Below, piece after piece: positions 17,911 to 26,000 of a stretch of DNA of 64,000 nt. The DNA is taken from NCBI RefSeq assembly GCF_900182615.1, contig NZ_FXTE01000005.1, forward strand, positions 1 to 64,000. The letters run 5' to 3'. Positions within the stretch are counted from its first letter, which is position 1. Every line of letters begins with the position of its first letter. The notes under the pieces were generated by a model. The model saw only the letters and a list, made by a program, of their open reading frames with translations. It was not told the DNA's origin and did no database searches. The translations under genes and the position numbers were made by a program. This DNA is from Ruegeria faecimaris. GTDB lineage: Bacteria > Pseudomonadota > Alphaproteobacteria > Rhodobacterales > Rhodobacteraceae.

Positions 17911-18459
17911 TTAGCAGCCGCCATAGTTCTTGTTTCCACTCGCCGTGATTGTGTAGGTTCCGCCTCTTGGACCCGTGTAGCATCGTGAGGTCACGCGCCT
18001 AACGCTGGCAACCGGTCGGCGGTACGAAGATACTTTCCTGATCTGAGCACCCCACTCACACGCGAGACCATCGCCATCAAGATCCAAATTATGTGGATCA
18101 GATACAGGTCCACCAGACGCTAAGAAGAACCTTTGCGCTGCTGCGCCATTCGGAAAGTCATCACAATCATAGTCAACCCCTGCTGCCTCGGATGAAAACG
18201 GTCGCTCGTAGGATTTGGTCCCAGCTGTAGACAGGCTGTACTGACCATAATTGCTATTACCACATTGGTTTACTTTTCGAGCAGCCAGCTCTGCTTCGAT
18301 CATCAGTTTCCCCCGCAATGTCGTACTTGGGAGCCGATACGCGGAACACAGCTCTGCGGACGATGCGCGCGCTACTTTCGAGGACAACACTTCGGGTGAC
18401 AAAACATCAGCGGTACACGCAGCCAAAATCAAGAAAACAAAATAGATGAACGCACGCAT
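17911..18459 (-). CDS. Excalibur calcium-binding domain lipoprotein
   Basis: This is a 182-residue protein with the start at 18459 (MRAFIYFVFLILAAC), which gives a short lipoprotein signal peptide ending in LAAC with the acylated Cys at about residue 15. Around residues 97-136 is an Excalibur-type motif, DYDCDDFPNGAAAQRFF followed by the calcium-loop-like DLDGDGLACE. The C-terminus (CYTGPRGGTYTITASGNKNY, then GGC) resembles the small PBCV basic adaptor repeat. It is probably anchored in the outer or inner membrane facing the periplasm. The function is unknown. It lies in the interrupted nusG-rplK interval, next to the nusG remnant. Confidence 0.7.
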   Translation of the reverse strand: MRAFIYFVFLILAACTADVLSPEVLSSKVARASSAELCSAYRLPSTTLRGKLMIEAELAARKVNQCGNSNYGQYSLSTAGTKSYERPFSSEAAGVDYDCDDFPNGAAAQRFFLASGGPVSDPHNLDLDGDGLACEWGAQIRKVSSYRRPVASVRRVTSRCYTGPRGGTYTITASGNKNYGGC

Positions 18460-18536
18460 GAAAAACGCCTTGTGGTCACTTTTCGGAAAAAACATTCGGT
18501 CAAATCAATAGGGCAGTTATGTACCAACCCAGATCA

Positions 18537-18775
18537 TCAATGTAAACGTTCAGCCAGCCAAGATGCCGCACTGGCTAGGGCAATGCGGCCCCTCAAAATC
18601 CACCGAATAAATTTTGCCTCCTGCCTCTGGTCATCCACGCCCTCGACCATCCCGTCAAAATCCACGAATGGACCAGAGTAGGCCCTGACCTTCTCGCCGA
18701 TTTCGAACGAGATCATCAGCTTGGGCGCTTCGCCACCTCGCTGAGTGATGTAGAAAACCTGGTGCACCTCTGCCT
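18537..18775 (-). pseudogene. Decayed duplicate of the nusG 3' end
   Basis: The minus strand encodes EAPKLMISFEIGEKV followed by GPFVDFDGMVEGVDD, nearly identical to the linker and start of the KOW domain of NusG encoded at 20664-21197. After that, about 70 bp of the C-terminal coding sequence is missing. The reading frame runs on through a degenerate copy of the nusG terminator (CTAGGGCAATGCGGC at 18575-18589, matching CTAGGGCAACGCGGC at 20624-20638). The fragment lacks the NGN domain, so it is not a functional NusG. It lies in direct orientation to nusG with two complete genes between the copies. Confidence 0.85.
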
Positions 18776-18803
18776 TGCTTGCCAGTTGTCGCGCAAAGGC
18801 AAA

Positions 18804-19667
18804 TCAGGACTGTGTGATTGCCAATATCCCAAGCGCGATCAGGCTGGCCCAGCCGATGCGGTGGAGAAAGCGCGGCTCTTTCAGGACGAGCGCGGCAAGG
18901 ACTACGGATACCGGAATCGAGGCCTGCCGAACCGCGCTGACAGGTGCGGCCTCGGCGCCTAACTGGAAAGCTTTCAGGATAAAAAGATAAGATAGATAGG
19001 ACGCAACCCCCGCGAATACGATCCGCCACGGGGCGAGTGTCCAGCCTCGTACCACGCCTAGAAATGGGGTCGACATATGGCGATCTTCCCAGGCCCGGAT
19101 GCCGGCAAGGGTCAATGTCACCAGGATATAACAGTAGAACAGGAAAGGCGCGGGCGTTGTTTTTTGCATAGCGCCTGCATCGCTAAGCGAATAGGCGGCC
19201 GAGCCCAGCATCGCCATGACAGCCAGTGCAAAAGCCTTGTGATCATGCAGCAACCCGCCCGGCGATTTCTGGATCATCAGGCTGCCCATCAAGACCAGCG
19301 AAATCCCCACAAGGATGAGCCACGAATACTGCTGATCCAGCGCAAGCCAGCTAAAGGCAACGATGGCAATCGGCGAGGACCGGATGATCGGATAATACAC
19401 CGAAAGGTTGCCCCGGCGCAGGGCTGAAAGCGTGCCATAGTAATAAAAACTCAACCCCAGGGAAGAAACCAGCACCAGAGGCCAGACCTCGCGGCTGACG
19501 GTCAGGGGCTGGCCAACCAGTCGAGCGTGAAGCGCCGCAAGAATGACCCAGGTCAGCGCTACACCGACATAACAGGACACCGGATGCGCCGTGTCTTTCA
19601 ACAACAGATCCCGCAGCGGATGTGTCGCCGCCGAAATCAGAACCAGAACAATCAGGCCAAGTTCCAT
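18804..19667 (-). CDS. EamA/DMT-family transporter
   Basis: This 287-residue membrane protein has about ten hydrophobic helices in two halves; the start MELGLIVLVLISAATHPLRD and the RQASIPVSVVLAALVLKEP segment near the end are typical of EamA repeats. It probably moves a small metabolite across the inner membrane. It begins 3 bp after the metallophosphoesterase gene, so the two form an operon, possibly processing and transporting a phosphorylated compound. Both are bracketed by the nusG gene and its decayed 3' copy. It is not closely similar to the DMT protein at 4327-5214. Confidence 0.85.
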   Translation of the reverse strand: MELGLIVLVLISAATHPLRDLLLKDTAHPVSCYVGVALTWVILAALHARLVGQPLTVSREVWPLVLVSSLGLSFYYYGTLSALRRGNLSVYYPIIRSSPIAIVAFSWLALDQQYSWLILVGISLVLMGSLMIQKSPGGLLHDHKAFALAVMAMLGSAAYSLSDAGAMQKTTPAPFLFYCYILVTLTLAGIRAWEDRHMSTPFLGVVRGWTLAPWRIVFAGVASYLSYLFILKAFQLGAEAAPVSAVRQASIPVSVVLAALVLKEPRFLHRIGWASLIALGILAITQS

Positions 19668-19670
19668 ATC

Positions 19671-20456
19671 TCAGGTCTGATGAAGCGGATTGCGCTGCAG
19701 AAAGGTGTTATAGTGCACAGTCATCTGGTCGTCCGCAATCTGCACAACTCCATAGGCTGGCGGTTCATCACAGAATTCCCCGTCAACGCTGTCGGCAGTC
19801 AGAGGGATTTGGTGATTGAGGCTGGGCAGACTGGTGAACGGGATGCCACGCCAATTCACATAGGTCATGCGATGGACATGCCCATAGAAGACGTGGCGAA
19901 TGTTACGCCCGTGACCGAGTGTTTCAAAAAACACTTCGGCTTCGACCAGGCGGATGTCGTCCACATAGGGAATGCCGATGTCAAAAGGCGGGTGGTGCAT
20001 GAACAAATAGCAGGGCTTATCCCCCGCCGAGATCAGCTGTTCTTTCAGCCAATTCAAACGCAAGGCGCACAGCTGGCCTTCATGCATATCCGCACCGTCT
20101 TTTGTCGTATCCAGAAAGATAAACTTTCCCGCGTCGGTCTCGATGCTGTGCTGAACAAAGCCATTTGAATCCACATGGTCATCCGTAAAGACCGTTCTGA
20201 AAACCTGACGATCATCATGGTTGCCGATCATCAGGTGACAAGACAGCGGGAAACCGTCCAGATGTGACTTGAGCACCTGATAGGCTTCAGCCCTTCCAAA
20301 CTCGGCCAGGTCGCCGGATATCACGCAAAACGCTGCATCCGAATGCCATTTGGCGATGTCCTCTAGGCAACGGGAAAATTGGGTCGAAGGAACGCCGCCA
20401 TTCAGGTGCCCGTCTTGGTCAACAAGGTGTATATCTGTAATATGTATGAATTTCAT
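19671..20456 (-). CDS. Calcineurin-like metallophosphoesterase (CpdA/GpdQ type)
   Basis: This 261-residue cytosolic protein begins MKFIHITDIHLVDQDGHLNG. It carries the metal-ligand series D-x-H (TDIH), GDLAEFGR, GNHDD, a histidine in MHHPPFD, and GHVH, which together define class III cyclic-nucleotide and glycerophosphodiester phosphodiesterases. The substrate cannot be decided; cAMP, glycerophosphodiesters or phosphonate esters are possible. It is immediately followed by the EamA transporter gene. The nusG terminator separates it from nusG, so it probably has its own promoter in 20457-20610. Confidence 0.85.
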   Translation of the reverse strand: MKFIHITDIHLVDQDGHLNGGVPSTQFSRCLEDIAKWHSDAAFCVISGDLAEFGRAEAYQVLKSHLDGFPLSCHLMIGNHDDRQVFRTVFTDDHVDSNGFVQHSIETDAGKFIFLDTTKDGADMHEGQLCALRLNWLKEQLISAGDKPCYLFMHHPPFDIGIPYVDDIRLVEAEVFFETLGHGRNIRHVFYGHVHRMTYVNWRGIPFTSLPSLNHQIPLTADSVDGEFCDEPPAYGVVQIADDQMTVHYNTFLQRNPLHQT

Positions 20457-20610
20457 CTACCTGCCCACTTGCCTTGTATGGTTGTCCAAATATGCCAGGC
20501 GGCCGGGTTCCATCCCCATTGGTTACGACAAAGATTATCCCGATTTCGACAGATCAGTTCCGCCCTGATTTGCCCGGGTCTGATAACGGGCTGAAGGCTC
20601 CAAAACAAGA

Positions 20611-20641
20611 AACGCCGCAGTGCCTAGGGCAACGCGGCGTT
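20611..20641 (-). terminator. Terminator of secE-nusG
   Basis: The AACGCCGC/GCGGCGTT stem encloses a smaller TGCC-TAG-GGCA stem and is followed on the minus strand by TTCTTGTTTT. A degenerate copy lies at 18565-18589 within the nusG remnant. Confidence 0.75.
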
Positions 20642-20663
20642 GTCAAATTTCGCTAATTGGAAA

Positions 20664-21197
20664 TTAGCTTTGTTTGGTGACCTGAGTGAAGTCCAGCTCG
20701 ACCGGGGTTTCCCGACCAAAGATCGAGACCGAGACCTTCAGCTTCTGGTTATCGTCATCCACACCTTCGACCATGCCGTCGAAATCTTCGAACGGACCGT
20801 CATTCACCTTGACCTTCTCGCCAATTTCGAACGAGATCATCAGCTTGGGCGCTTCTTCGCCTTCCTGGACACGGTTGAGGATCTGGTTCACCTCGGCATC
20901 GCGCATCGGCATCGGGCGGCCTTGCGGACCCAGAAAACCAGTGACCCGGTTGATCGAGTTGACCAGGTGATACCCTTGATCCGACATTTCCATATGTACC
21001 AGCACGTAACCCGGCATAAAGCGACGTTCGGTTGTGACTTTCTTGCCCCGGCGCACTTCGATCACCTCTTCGGTGGGCACCAGAACTTCGTCAATGTCAT
21101 CCTCAAGGCCCTGCTCGGCCACCGACGTGCGGATCTGCTCTGCGATCTTCTTTTCGAAATTCGAAAGAACGCTGACCGAGTACCACCGTTTCGCCAT
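20664..21197 (-). CDS. nusG: Transcription termination/antitermination protein NusG
   Basis: This protein has 177 residues with the start at 21197 (MAKRWYSVSVLSNFEKKIAE), the usual NusG N-terminus; the frame is open for eleven more codons upstream, which I exclude. The NGN domain (RWYSV...PGYVLVHMEM...TGFLG) binds RNA polymerase beta', and the C-terminal KOW domain (FEIGEKVKVNDGPFEDFDG) binds S10 or Rho. It links transcription with translation and Rho termination. It is co-directional with secE 201 bp upstream. Its 3' end is duplicated at 18537-18775. Confidence 0.97.
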   Translation of the reverse strand: MAKRWYSVSVLSNFEKKIAEQIRTSVAEQGLEDDIDEVLVPTEEVIEVRRGKKVTTERRFMPGYVLVHMEMSDQGYHLVNSINRVTGFLGPQGRPMPMRDAEVNQILNRVQEGEEAPKLMISFEIGEKVKVNDGPFEDFDGMVEGVDDDNQKLKVSVSIFGRETPVELDFTQVTKQS

Positions 21198-21398
21198 GAA
21201 CCTGTCGTCCTTGTTTGCCTTCGGCTGCATTCCATGTACCGGAAAAGCCGTTATTAAAAATCTGTCGCGTCACCCGGAATAAAAAGCGGCGCACAGCCCG
21301 AATCGCCGCACGCCCATTCCGAATAGTACCGCGTCACCTACTCTGACATCGCAAGCTGTGCAAGGGGGCAGCGACGTTTCCGACCTGCCCGGCCCGGT

Positions 21399-21596
21399 TT
21401 AACCGAACATGCCCAGAATCAGCTGCAGGCCACCACGAATACCAAGATCGACCAGCGCAAAGAACACAGCCGTCAGTGCTGCCATGATGAACACCATGAC
21501 CGTGGTCAGCAACACCTCGCGGCGGGTTGGCCAGACGACCTTTGAAACCTCGGCACGGACCTGCTGAATAAACTGGATCGGATTCATAGTTGCCAT
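21399..21596 (-). CDS. secE: Preprotein translocase subunit SecE
   Basis: This is a short single-spanning SecE, 65 residues, with the conserved amphipathic FIQQVRAEVSKVVWPTRREV region before one transmembrane helix (about residues 33-55). It clamps SecY in the SecYEG channel of the inner membrane. The second methionine at residue 4 (MNPIQF) is an alternative start. It is first in the secE-nusG operon, with a promoter at 21630-21658. No tRNA-Trp gene is found upstream, although that gene often precedes secE. Confidence 0.95.
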   Translation of the reverse strand: MATMNPIQFIQQVRAEVSKVVWPTRREVLLTTVMVFIMAALTAVFFALVDLGIRGGLQLILGMFG

Positions 21597-21629
21597 TTGG
21601 CTTTGTTCTCTCTGCTAGCGGATGGGCCG

Positions 21630-21658
21630 GACATAACCGGGCATTGAGGCAATTTCAA
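21630..21658 (-). promoter_or_regulatory. Candidate promoter of secE-nusG
   Basis: On the minus strand -35 TTGAAA (21658-21653), a 17 bp spacer and -10 TATGTC (21635-21630) lie 34 bp upstream of secE, just after the ccoS stop codon. Confidence 0.45.
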
Positions 21659-21666
21659 GGGGGCCG

Positions 21667-21825
21667 TCAGGGCTTGGGCTTATCGTCCCATTCGTCGCTT
21701 AGAATGCGGCGCGCATCGCCTTCGGGGTCGTCATATTGGTTCGACCGAACGGTATAGATGAACGCAAACAGGCCAACCCCTCCCAAAAGCAGGGAAATCG
21801 GTATGAGATAGGCCAGAACTTCCAT
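21667..21825 (-). CDS. ccoS: cbb3-type cytochrome oxidase assembly protein CcoS
   Basis: This is a 52-residue single-span membrane protein read directly from the sequence: it begins MEVLAYLIPISLLLGGVGLF and ends EWDDKPKP. The N-terminal helix followed by a short acidic tail with a YDDPEGDARRIL motif is characteristic of CcoS. In Rhodobacter the protein is needed for insertion of heme b and CuB cofactors into the cbb3 oxidase. The start codon lies 5 bp after the ccoI stop, at the end of the ccoGHIS operon. Confidence 0.93.
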   Translation of the reverse strand: MEVLAYLIPISLLLGGVGLFAFIYTVRSNQYDDPEGDARRILSDEWDDKPKP

Positions 21826-21830
21826 TCAGA

Positions 21831-24008
21831 TCACCTTAGCCGCAGCGCGTTCAGAGAAACGGTAATGGACGAGGTCGACATTGCCAATGCCGCGATCAGC
21901 GGTGTGGCTAGGCCCGCAACCGCCAGTGGCACTGCAATGATATTATAGATGGTTGCAATACGGAAGTTCTCGCGAATCCGTTTCGTTGCCTTAACCGCGG
22001 TATCGCAGGCACCCGCAATCGGCGACATGTCATTACCCAACAGCACGATATCGGATGCCACTCGCGCAGCATCTAGCGCCGAGGCCGGTGAAATCGACAC
22101 ATGCGCCGCGGCCAGCGCCGCCGTGTCGTTCAGCCCGTCACCAACCATCAGGACGTGGCAGCCTTGATCCCGCAGGCTTTGCACATGGGTTGCCTTGTCC
22201 TGTGGCAGGGCCTGCGCAATCCATGTCTCAATCCCCAGCTTACCGGCCAGCATCTCAACCGCGCCTTGCGTATCGCCCGAGATCAAAATGACCTTTTTCC
22301 CCTCATCGCGAAACGCCTGAACCGCCTCAGCCGCACCGGCGCGCAATGTGTCCGAGAACAAGAACACTGAAGGCGCCCGCCCTGCTAACGACAGCCAGGC
22401 CGCAGTTTGTTCAGCCTCTTGCCCACCGGTCCATTCGGCGCGTCCCAGACGCACGGGATGGTCCTGAAAGATGCCTTCGGTGCCGTACCCCGGAACTTCA
22501 GAGATCCCCTCTACATTTGCAGGCGTGACCCCCGCTTGACGGGCAGCCTGCGCCAGCGCAACAGAGAGCGGGTGCGACGAGACCTCGGCCAGTGCCAGTG
22601 CAATTTCCAGATCGCCGGGCGCATGATCCGCAAGATTGGTCAGCTCCGGCGTTCCCGAAGTCAGTGTTCCCGTCTTGTCGAACACAACCGTATCCACCTC
22701 GGCCAGGCGTTCCAGCGCTGTGGCGTGTTTGATCAACATCCCCTTGCGGAACAACCGACCCGAGGCCGCCGTCGTCACCGCCGGTACGGCCAGACCCAGC
22801 GCACAGGGGCAGGTGATGATCAGCACCGCTGCTGCGATATTCAGCGCGGTGCGGATATCGCCGGAATAGATATACCAGCCCAGAAAGCTCAGCGCCGACA
22901 GGATATGCACGCCCGGTGCATAAAGCTTGGCTGCCTTATCCGCCAGCGAAGTATAACGCGACCGCCCAGATTCCGCGATGGCCACAAGATCGGCCATGCG
23001 GTGCAGCGAGGTATCCTCACCCACGGCTGTCGCCCGTACGGTCAATGGACCCGTTAGATTTACCTCGCCAGCACTGACCGTCAGACCGGTTTCCGCAAAT
23101 ACCGGCAAGGTTTCACCCGTCAGCAGCGATCGGTCGAGCTCGGATTGCCCGGAAACGATTTCGCCATCCACCGGCATTCGGCCGCCGGGACGTACCAGGA
23201 TCAGATCACCCACGCTCAGCGTTGCGACGGGCACCTCAACTTCTTGACCATCGGCCAGCCTGATCGCGCGCGGAACTTCCAACGCGGTCAACTCCTCGGC
23301 TGCGGATCGGGCGGCGGCGCGGGTACGGTAATCCAGATAGCGACCGGCCAGCAGAAAGAACGTCAGGGTCAGGGCGGCGTCAAAATAGGCGTGCTCACCA
23401 CTCAGCGCGGTTTCCCACAGCGATGTGGCCAATGCCAACAGGATTGCCAACACGATCGGCACATCCATATTCAGGCGACCGACGCGCAAGGCGCTCCAGG
23501 CATTAGCAAAGAAGGGCTGCGCCGAAAACGCGATCGCAGGCAAAGCAATCGCTGCCGAAATCCAGTGGAACATGTCCCGCGTTGCATCGGTTGCCCCTGA
23601 CCAGACAGAGACAGACAGCAACATTACATTCATCGAGGCAAAACCAGCCACCGCCAACCGCATCAACAGGTCGCGACCAGCCTTGTCGGACTGCGTGGCA
23701 GACAGGGATCCAGGGTCCAGCTCGTGCGCCTCAAAGCCTGCGCGTTCAAGCACCGGGATCAGATCGGCGGCCCGCAGATCGGGCGCGGCTTTGACCATCG
23801 CGCGTTTCAAGGTCAGGTTCACGCGTGCGTCCTCGACCCCTGGCTGGGCATTCAATTCACGCTCGACCGTGGCAATACAGGCCGAGCAGTGAATTCCCGG
23901 CAATGACAGCGCGATCTGCACTTCCTGCGGGATCGGCCTTGCGGGCTCTGCCGGGGCGGCGATACAGCCGGGGCAAGCTGCGGTGCCAGAGGACATCTGC
24001 GTAGACAT
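21831..24008 (-). CDS. ccoI: Copper-transporting P1B-type ATPase CcoI (FixI)
   Basis: This is a 725-residue copper pump that supplies copper for cbb3 oxidase assembly. It has an N-terminal heavy-metal domain with CSAC at residues 41-44, an additional CPGC at residues 12-15, the membrane CPC motif (ITCPCALGLAVP), the phosphorylation site DKTGTLT, and MVGDGLNDTAAL in the ATP-binding domain. It lies between ccoH and ccoS with gaps of 3 and 5 bp. It belongs to the slow-export CcoI/CopA2 type because of this operon context. It acts in the inner membrane. Confidence 0.96.
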   Translation of the reverse strand: MSTQMSSGTAACPGCIAAPAEPARPIPQEVQIALSLPGIHCSACIATVERELNAQPGVEDARVNLTLKRAMVKAAPDLRAADLIPVLERAGFEAHELDPGSLSATQSDKAGRDLLMRLAVAGFASMNVMLLSVSVWSGATDATRDMFHWISAAIALPAIAFSAQPFFANAWSALRVGRLNMDVPIVLAILLALATSLWETALSGEHAYFDAALTLTFFLLAGRYLDYRTRAAARSAAEELTALEVPRAIRLADGQEVEVPVATLSVGDLILVRPGGRMPVDGEIVSGQSELDRSLLTGETLPVFAETGLTVSAGEVNLTGPLTVRATAVGEDTSLHRMADLVAIAESGRSRYTSLADKAAKLYAPGVHILSALSFLGWYIYSGDIRTALNIAAAVLIITCPCALGLAVPAVTTAASGRLFRKGMLIKHATALERLAEVDTVVFDKTGTLTSGTPELTNLADHAPGDLEIALALAEVSSHPLSVALAQAARQAGVTPANVEGISEVPGYGTEGIFQDHPVRLGRAEWTGGQEAEQTAAWLSLAGRAPSVFLFSDTLRAGAAEAVQAFRDEGKKVILISGDTQGAVEMLAGKLGIETWIAQALPQDKATHVQSLRDQGCHVLMVGDGLNDTAALAAAHVSISPASALDAARVASDIVLLGNDMSPIAGACDTAVKATKRIRENFRIATIYNIIAVPLAVAGLATPLIAALAMSTSSITVSLNALRLR

Positions 24009-24011
24009 CCC

Positions 24012-24470
24012 CTAGCCCTTCACATAAAGCGGCACGCGCTGTGCAAACTCGGCCCCGCTGTGATCTTTGGCAACCAGCCGAATGTTCCAGTTGCCTGGAC
24101 CCAGCGATGCCGGAGTCGCATATGCAGTCCCGTCGAATGTAAAACCGGGAGCGAAATCATCTTTGACATGGGTCGCGCGGCCCACAACGGCCTGCAGGTC
24201 AGCCACCTTGACCGGTGCGCCCGTCTGATCGGTTATATGCAGGATCAGCAAGCCGCCCGAAATCTCGGCGCGGATAAACCAGCCCAGCGCCTGATGTTCC
24301 TTCAGGCGTTCGTTGAATTCCTGGCTGGCGACATAGGAATTCTTGACCTCGAGCCCCGGAAAGGTCTTCACCGCGCTATAGGCCAGAACCAGGTTCACCG
24401 TGATGATCACGCCAAAGGATGCAACGAACACAGCCAGCGCATGTTTGCCGGTGAATTTACGTTCAGCCAT
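24012..24470 (-). CDS. ccoH: Cbb3 oxidase maturation protein CcoH (FixH)
   Basis: This is a 152-residue protein with an N-terminal basic stretch, one transmembrane helix (about residues 10-30, ALAVFVASFGVIITVNLVLA) and a periplasmic FixH domain (SQEFNERLKEHQALGW). It interacts with CcoN and other subunits during assembly of the oxidase. It is tightly spaced between ccoG (2 bp) and ccoI (3 bp), so it is translated as part of one message. Confidence 0.93.
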   Translation of the reverse strand: MAERKFTGKHALAVFVASFGVIITVNLVLAYSAVKTFPGLEVKNSYVASQEFNERLKEHQALGWFIRAEISGGLLILHITDQTGAPVKVADLQAVVGRATHVKDDFAPGFTFDGTAYATPASLGPGNWNIRLVAKDHSGAEFAQRVPLYVKG

Positions 24471-24472
24471 GT

Positions 24473-25900
24473 TCAGTTCCCTCGTCCGTTAAACGTGGTG
24501 TCCTTATAGGCGCGCTCACCGCTTTGCAGGTCTTCGACCCAGATGCGGACCGGCGTCGTATCCAAAGTTGCTGGCCCGGTGTCGCCCGATGCGACGATGT
24601 AAACACGGGTCAACTGTGCCGTATCCGCCGTCACATTGACAGTCTCACCTTCAACCCCCTCGATCTGTATCTTCAGGGCCGGATCACCGGACAGGGTCAG
24701 CTGGAATGGGCGGTCCTCGCCATGTTTGTTCCGCAGTCGTACATCATAAGTGTTACGAATAGTGCCGTCAGAAAGGGTTACAAATGTCGGGTTTCGCACC
24801 GGCGCTACGGTCAGATCAATGTCAGACCGGATGAACAGGGCGAACAAAAGCGCGAAGCCAACCGCAGACCACATACCCGTATACATGATGGTCCGAGGCC
24901 GCAGGATGTGTTTCCAGACATTCTTGGGCGGATGACCGGCGCGTTCACTCGATTCGTCGCTCAACGCCATGTAGTCGATCAAGCCACGCGGCTTGCCAAT
25001 TTTGGCCATCATGTCATCGCAGGCGTCGATGCACAGCGCACAGGTGATACATTCAAGCTGCTGACCGTCGCGGATGTCGATACCGACAGGGCAGACATTC
25101 ACACAGGCCATGCAATCAATGCAGTCCCCAAGATCGGAATCCGCGCTCCGCTTGCCTTTGCCGCGCGGTTCACCGCGCCATTCGCGATACCCAACCACCA
25201 GAGTATCCTCGTCCATCATCGCGGCCTGAATGCGCGGCCAGGGACAGGCGTAAATACAGATCTGCTCGCGTGCGAACCCACCAAACAAAAAGGTCGTCCC
25301 CGTCAGGATCAATATGGTTGTATAGGCGACCGGATGTGCATCTCCGGTCACTAGGTCACGGACCAGCGTTGGCGCATCCGCGAAATAGAACACCCAGGCA
25401 CCACCCGTTGCCAGACCAATAAACAGCCAAGCGACCCATTTGGTGACACGCAGCCTTGCTTTGTGGAAATCCATCTTTTTCTGACGATGCAGGCGCAGAC
25501 GGGCGTTTCGATCACCTTCGATCCAGCGCTCGACCAAGATATACAAATCAGTCCAGACGGTCTGCGGGCAGGCATAGCCGCACCACACGCGCCCCAGCGC
25601 CGATGTAAACAGAAACAGGCCCAGACCGGCCATGATCAGCAACCCGGCCACGAAATAGAACTCGTGCGGCCAGATCTCGATCCAGAAAAAGTAAAAGCGC
25701 CGGTTGGCCAGATCCAGCAGCACCGCCTGGTCCGGGAGGCTGGGACCGCGATCCCATCTGATCCAGGGTGTGACGTAATAGATCCCCAGCGTGACCGCCA
25801 TGATGAACCATTTCAGGTTGCGAAACGGGCCGGACACGCGGCGGGGAAAGATCGGTTCGCGCGCTGCGTATAGGCTGGGGGCGGGGTCGGAATCGCTCAC
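24473..25900 (-). CDS. ccoG: Cbb3 oxidase accessory iron-sulfur protein CcoG (FixG/RdxA)
   Basis: This is a 475-residue membrane protein with several helices in the first 200 residues and a pair of 4Fe-4S ferredoxin motifs (CIDCMACVNVCPVGID and CITCALCIDACDD), then a C-terminal immunoglobulin-like domain. CcoG works as a cupric reductase, providing copper(I) for CcoI and the oxidase. The start is a GTG at 25900 preceded by GGAG; no ATG fits better. The FNR-type site at 25962-25975 lies upstream and probably controls the whole ccoGHIS operon. Confidence 0.95.
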   Translation of the reverse strand: MSDSDPAPSLYAAREPIFPRRVSGPFRNLKWFIMAVTLGIYYVTPWIRWDRGPSLPDQAVLLDLANRRFYFFWIEIWPHEFYFVAGLLIMAGLGLFLFTSALGRVWCGYACPQTVWTDLYILVERWIEGDRNARLRLHRQKKMDFHKARLRVTKWVAWLFIGLATGGAWVFYFADAPTLVRDLVTGDAHPVAYTTILILTGTTFLFGGFAREQICIYACPWPRIQAAMMDEDTLVVGYREWRGEPRGKGKRSADSDLGDCIDCMACVNVCPVGIDIRDGQQLECITCALCIDACDDMMAKIGKPRGLIDYMALSDESSERAGHPPKNVWKHILRPRTIMYTGMWSAVGFALLFALFIRSDIDLTVAPVRNPTFVTLSDGTIRNTYDVRLRNKHGEDRPFQLTLSGDPALKIQIEGVEGETVNVTADTAQLTRVYIVASGDTGPATLDTTPVRIWVEDLQSGERAYKDTTFNGRGN

Positions 25901-25961
25901 GGGCTGGCTCCAGATGTAGCTGTTCTACGGCGTCTTCTTCCAGATCATACGGGCAGCCACT

Positions 25962-25975
25962 TTGACATGGGTCAA
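25962..25975. promoter_or_regulatory. FNR-type operator upstream of ccoG
   Basis: TTGAC-ATGG-GTCAA is a perfect palindrome that differs from the FNR consensus TTGAT-N4-ATCAA only at the inner half-site base. Its centre is 68 bp before the ccoG GTG. fnrL lies in the same window. Confidence 0.7.
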
Positions 25976-26000
25976 AAGCGCATCGTAAAGACACCTTTTG

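Noticed and set aside
25548-25994. A 148-codon minus-strand frame overlapping the ccoG 5' end
   Set aside because: It covers the FNR-type site and the first third of ccoG in a different frame, with no recognisable domain.
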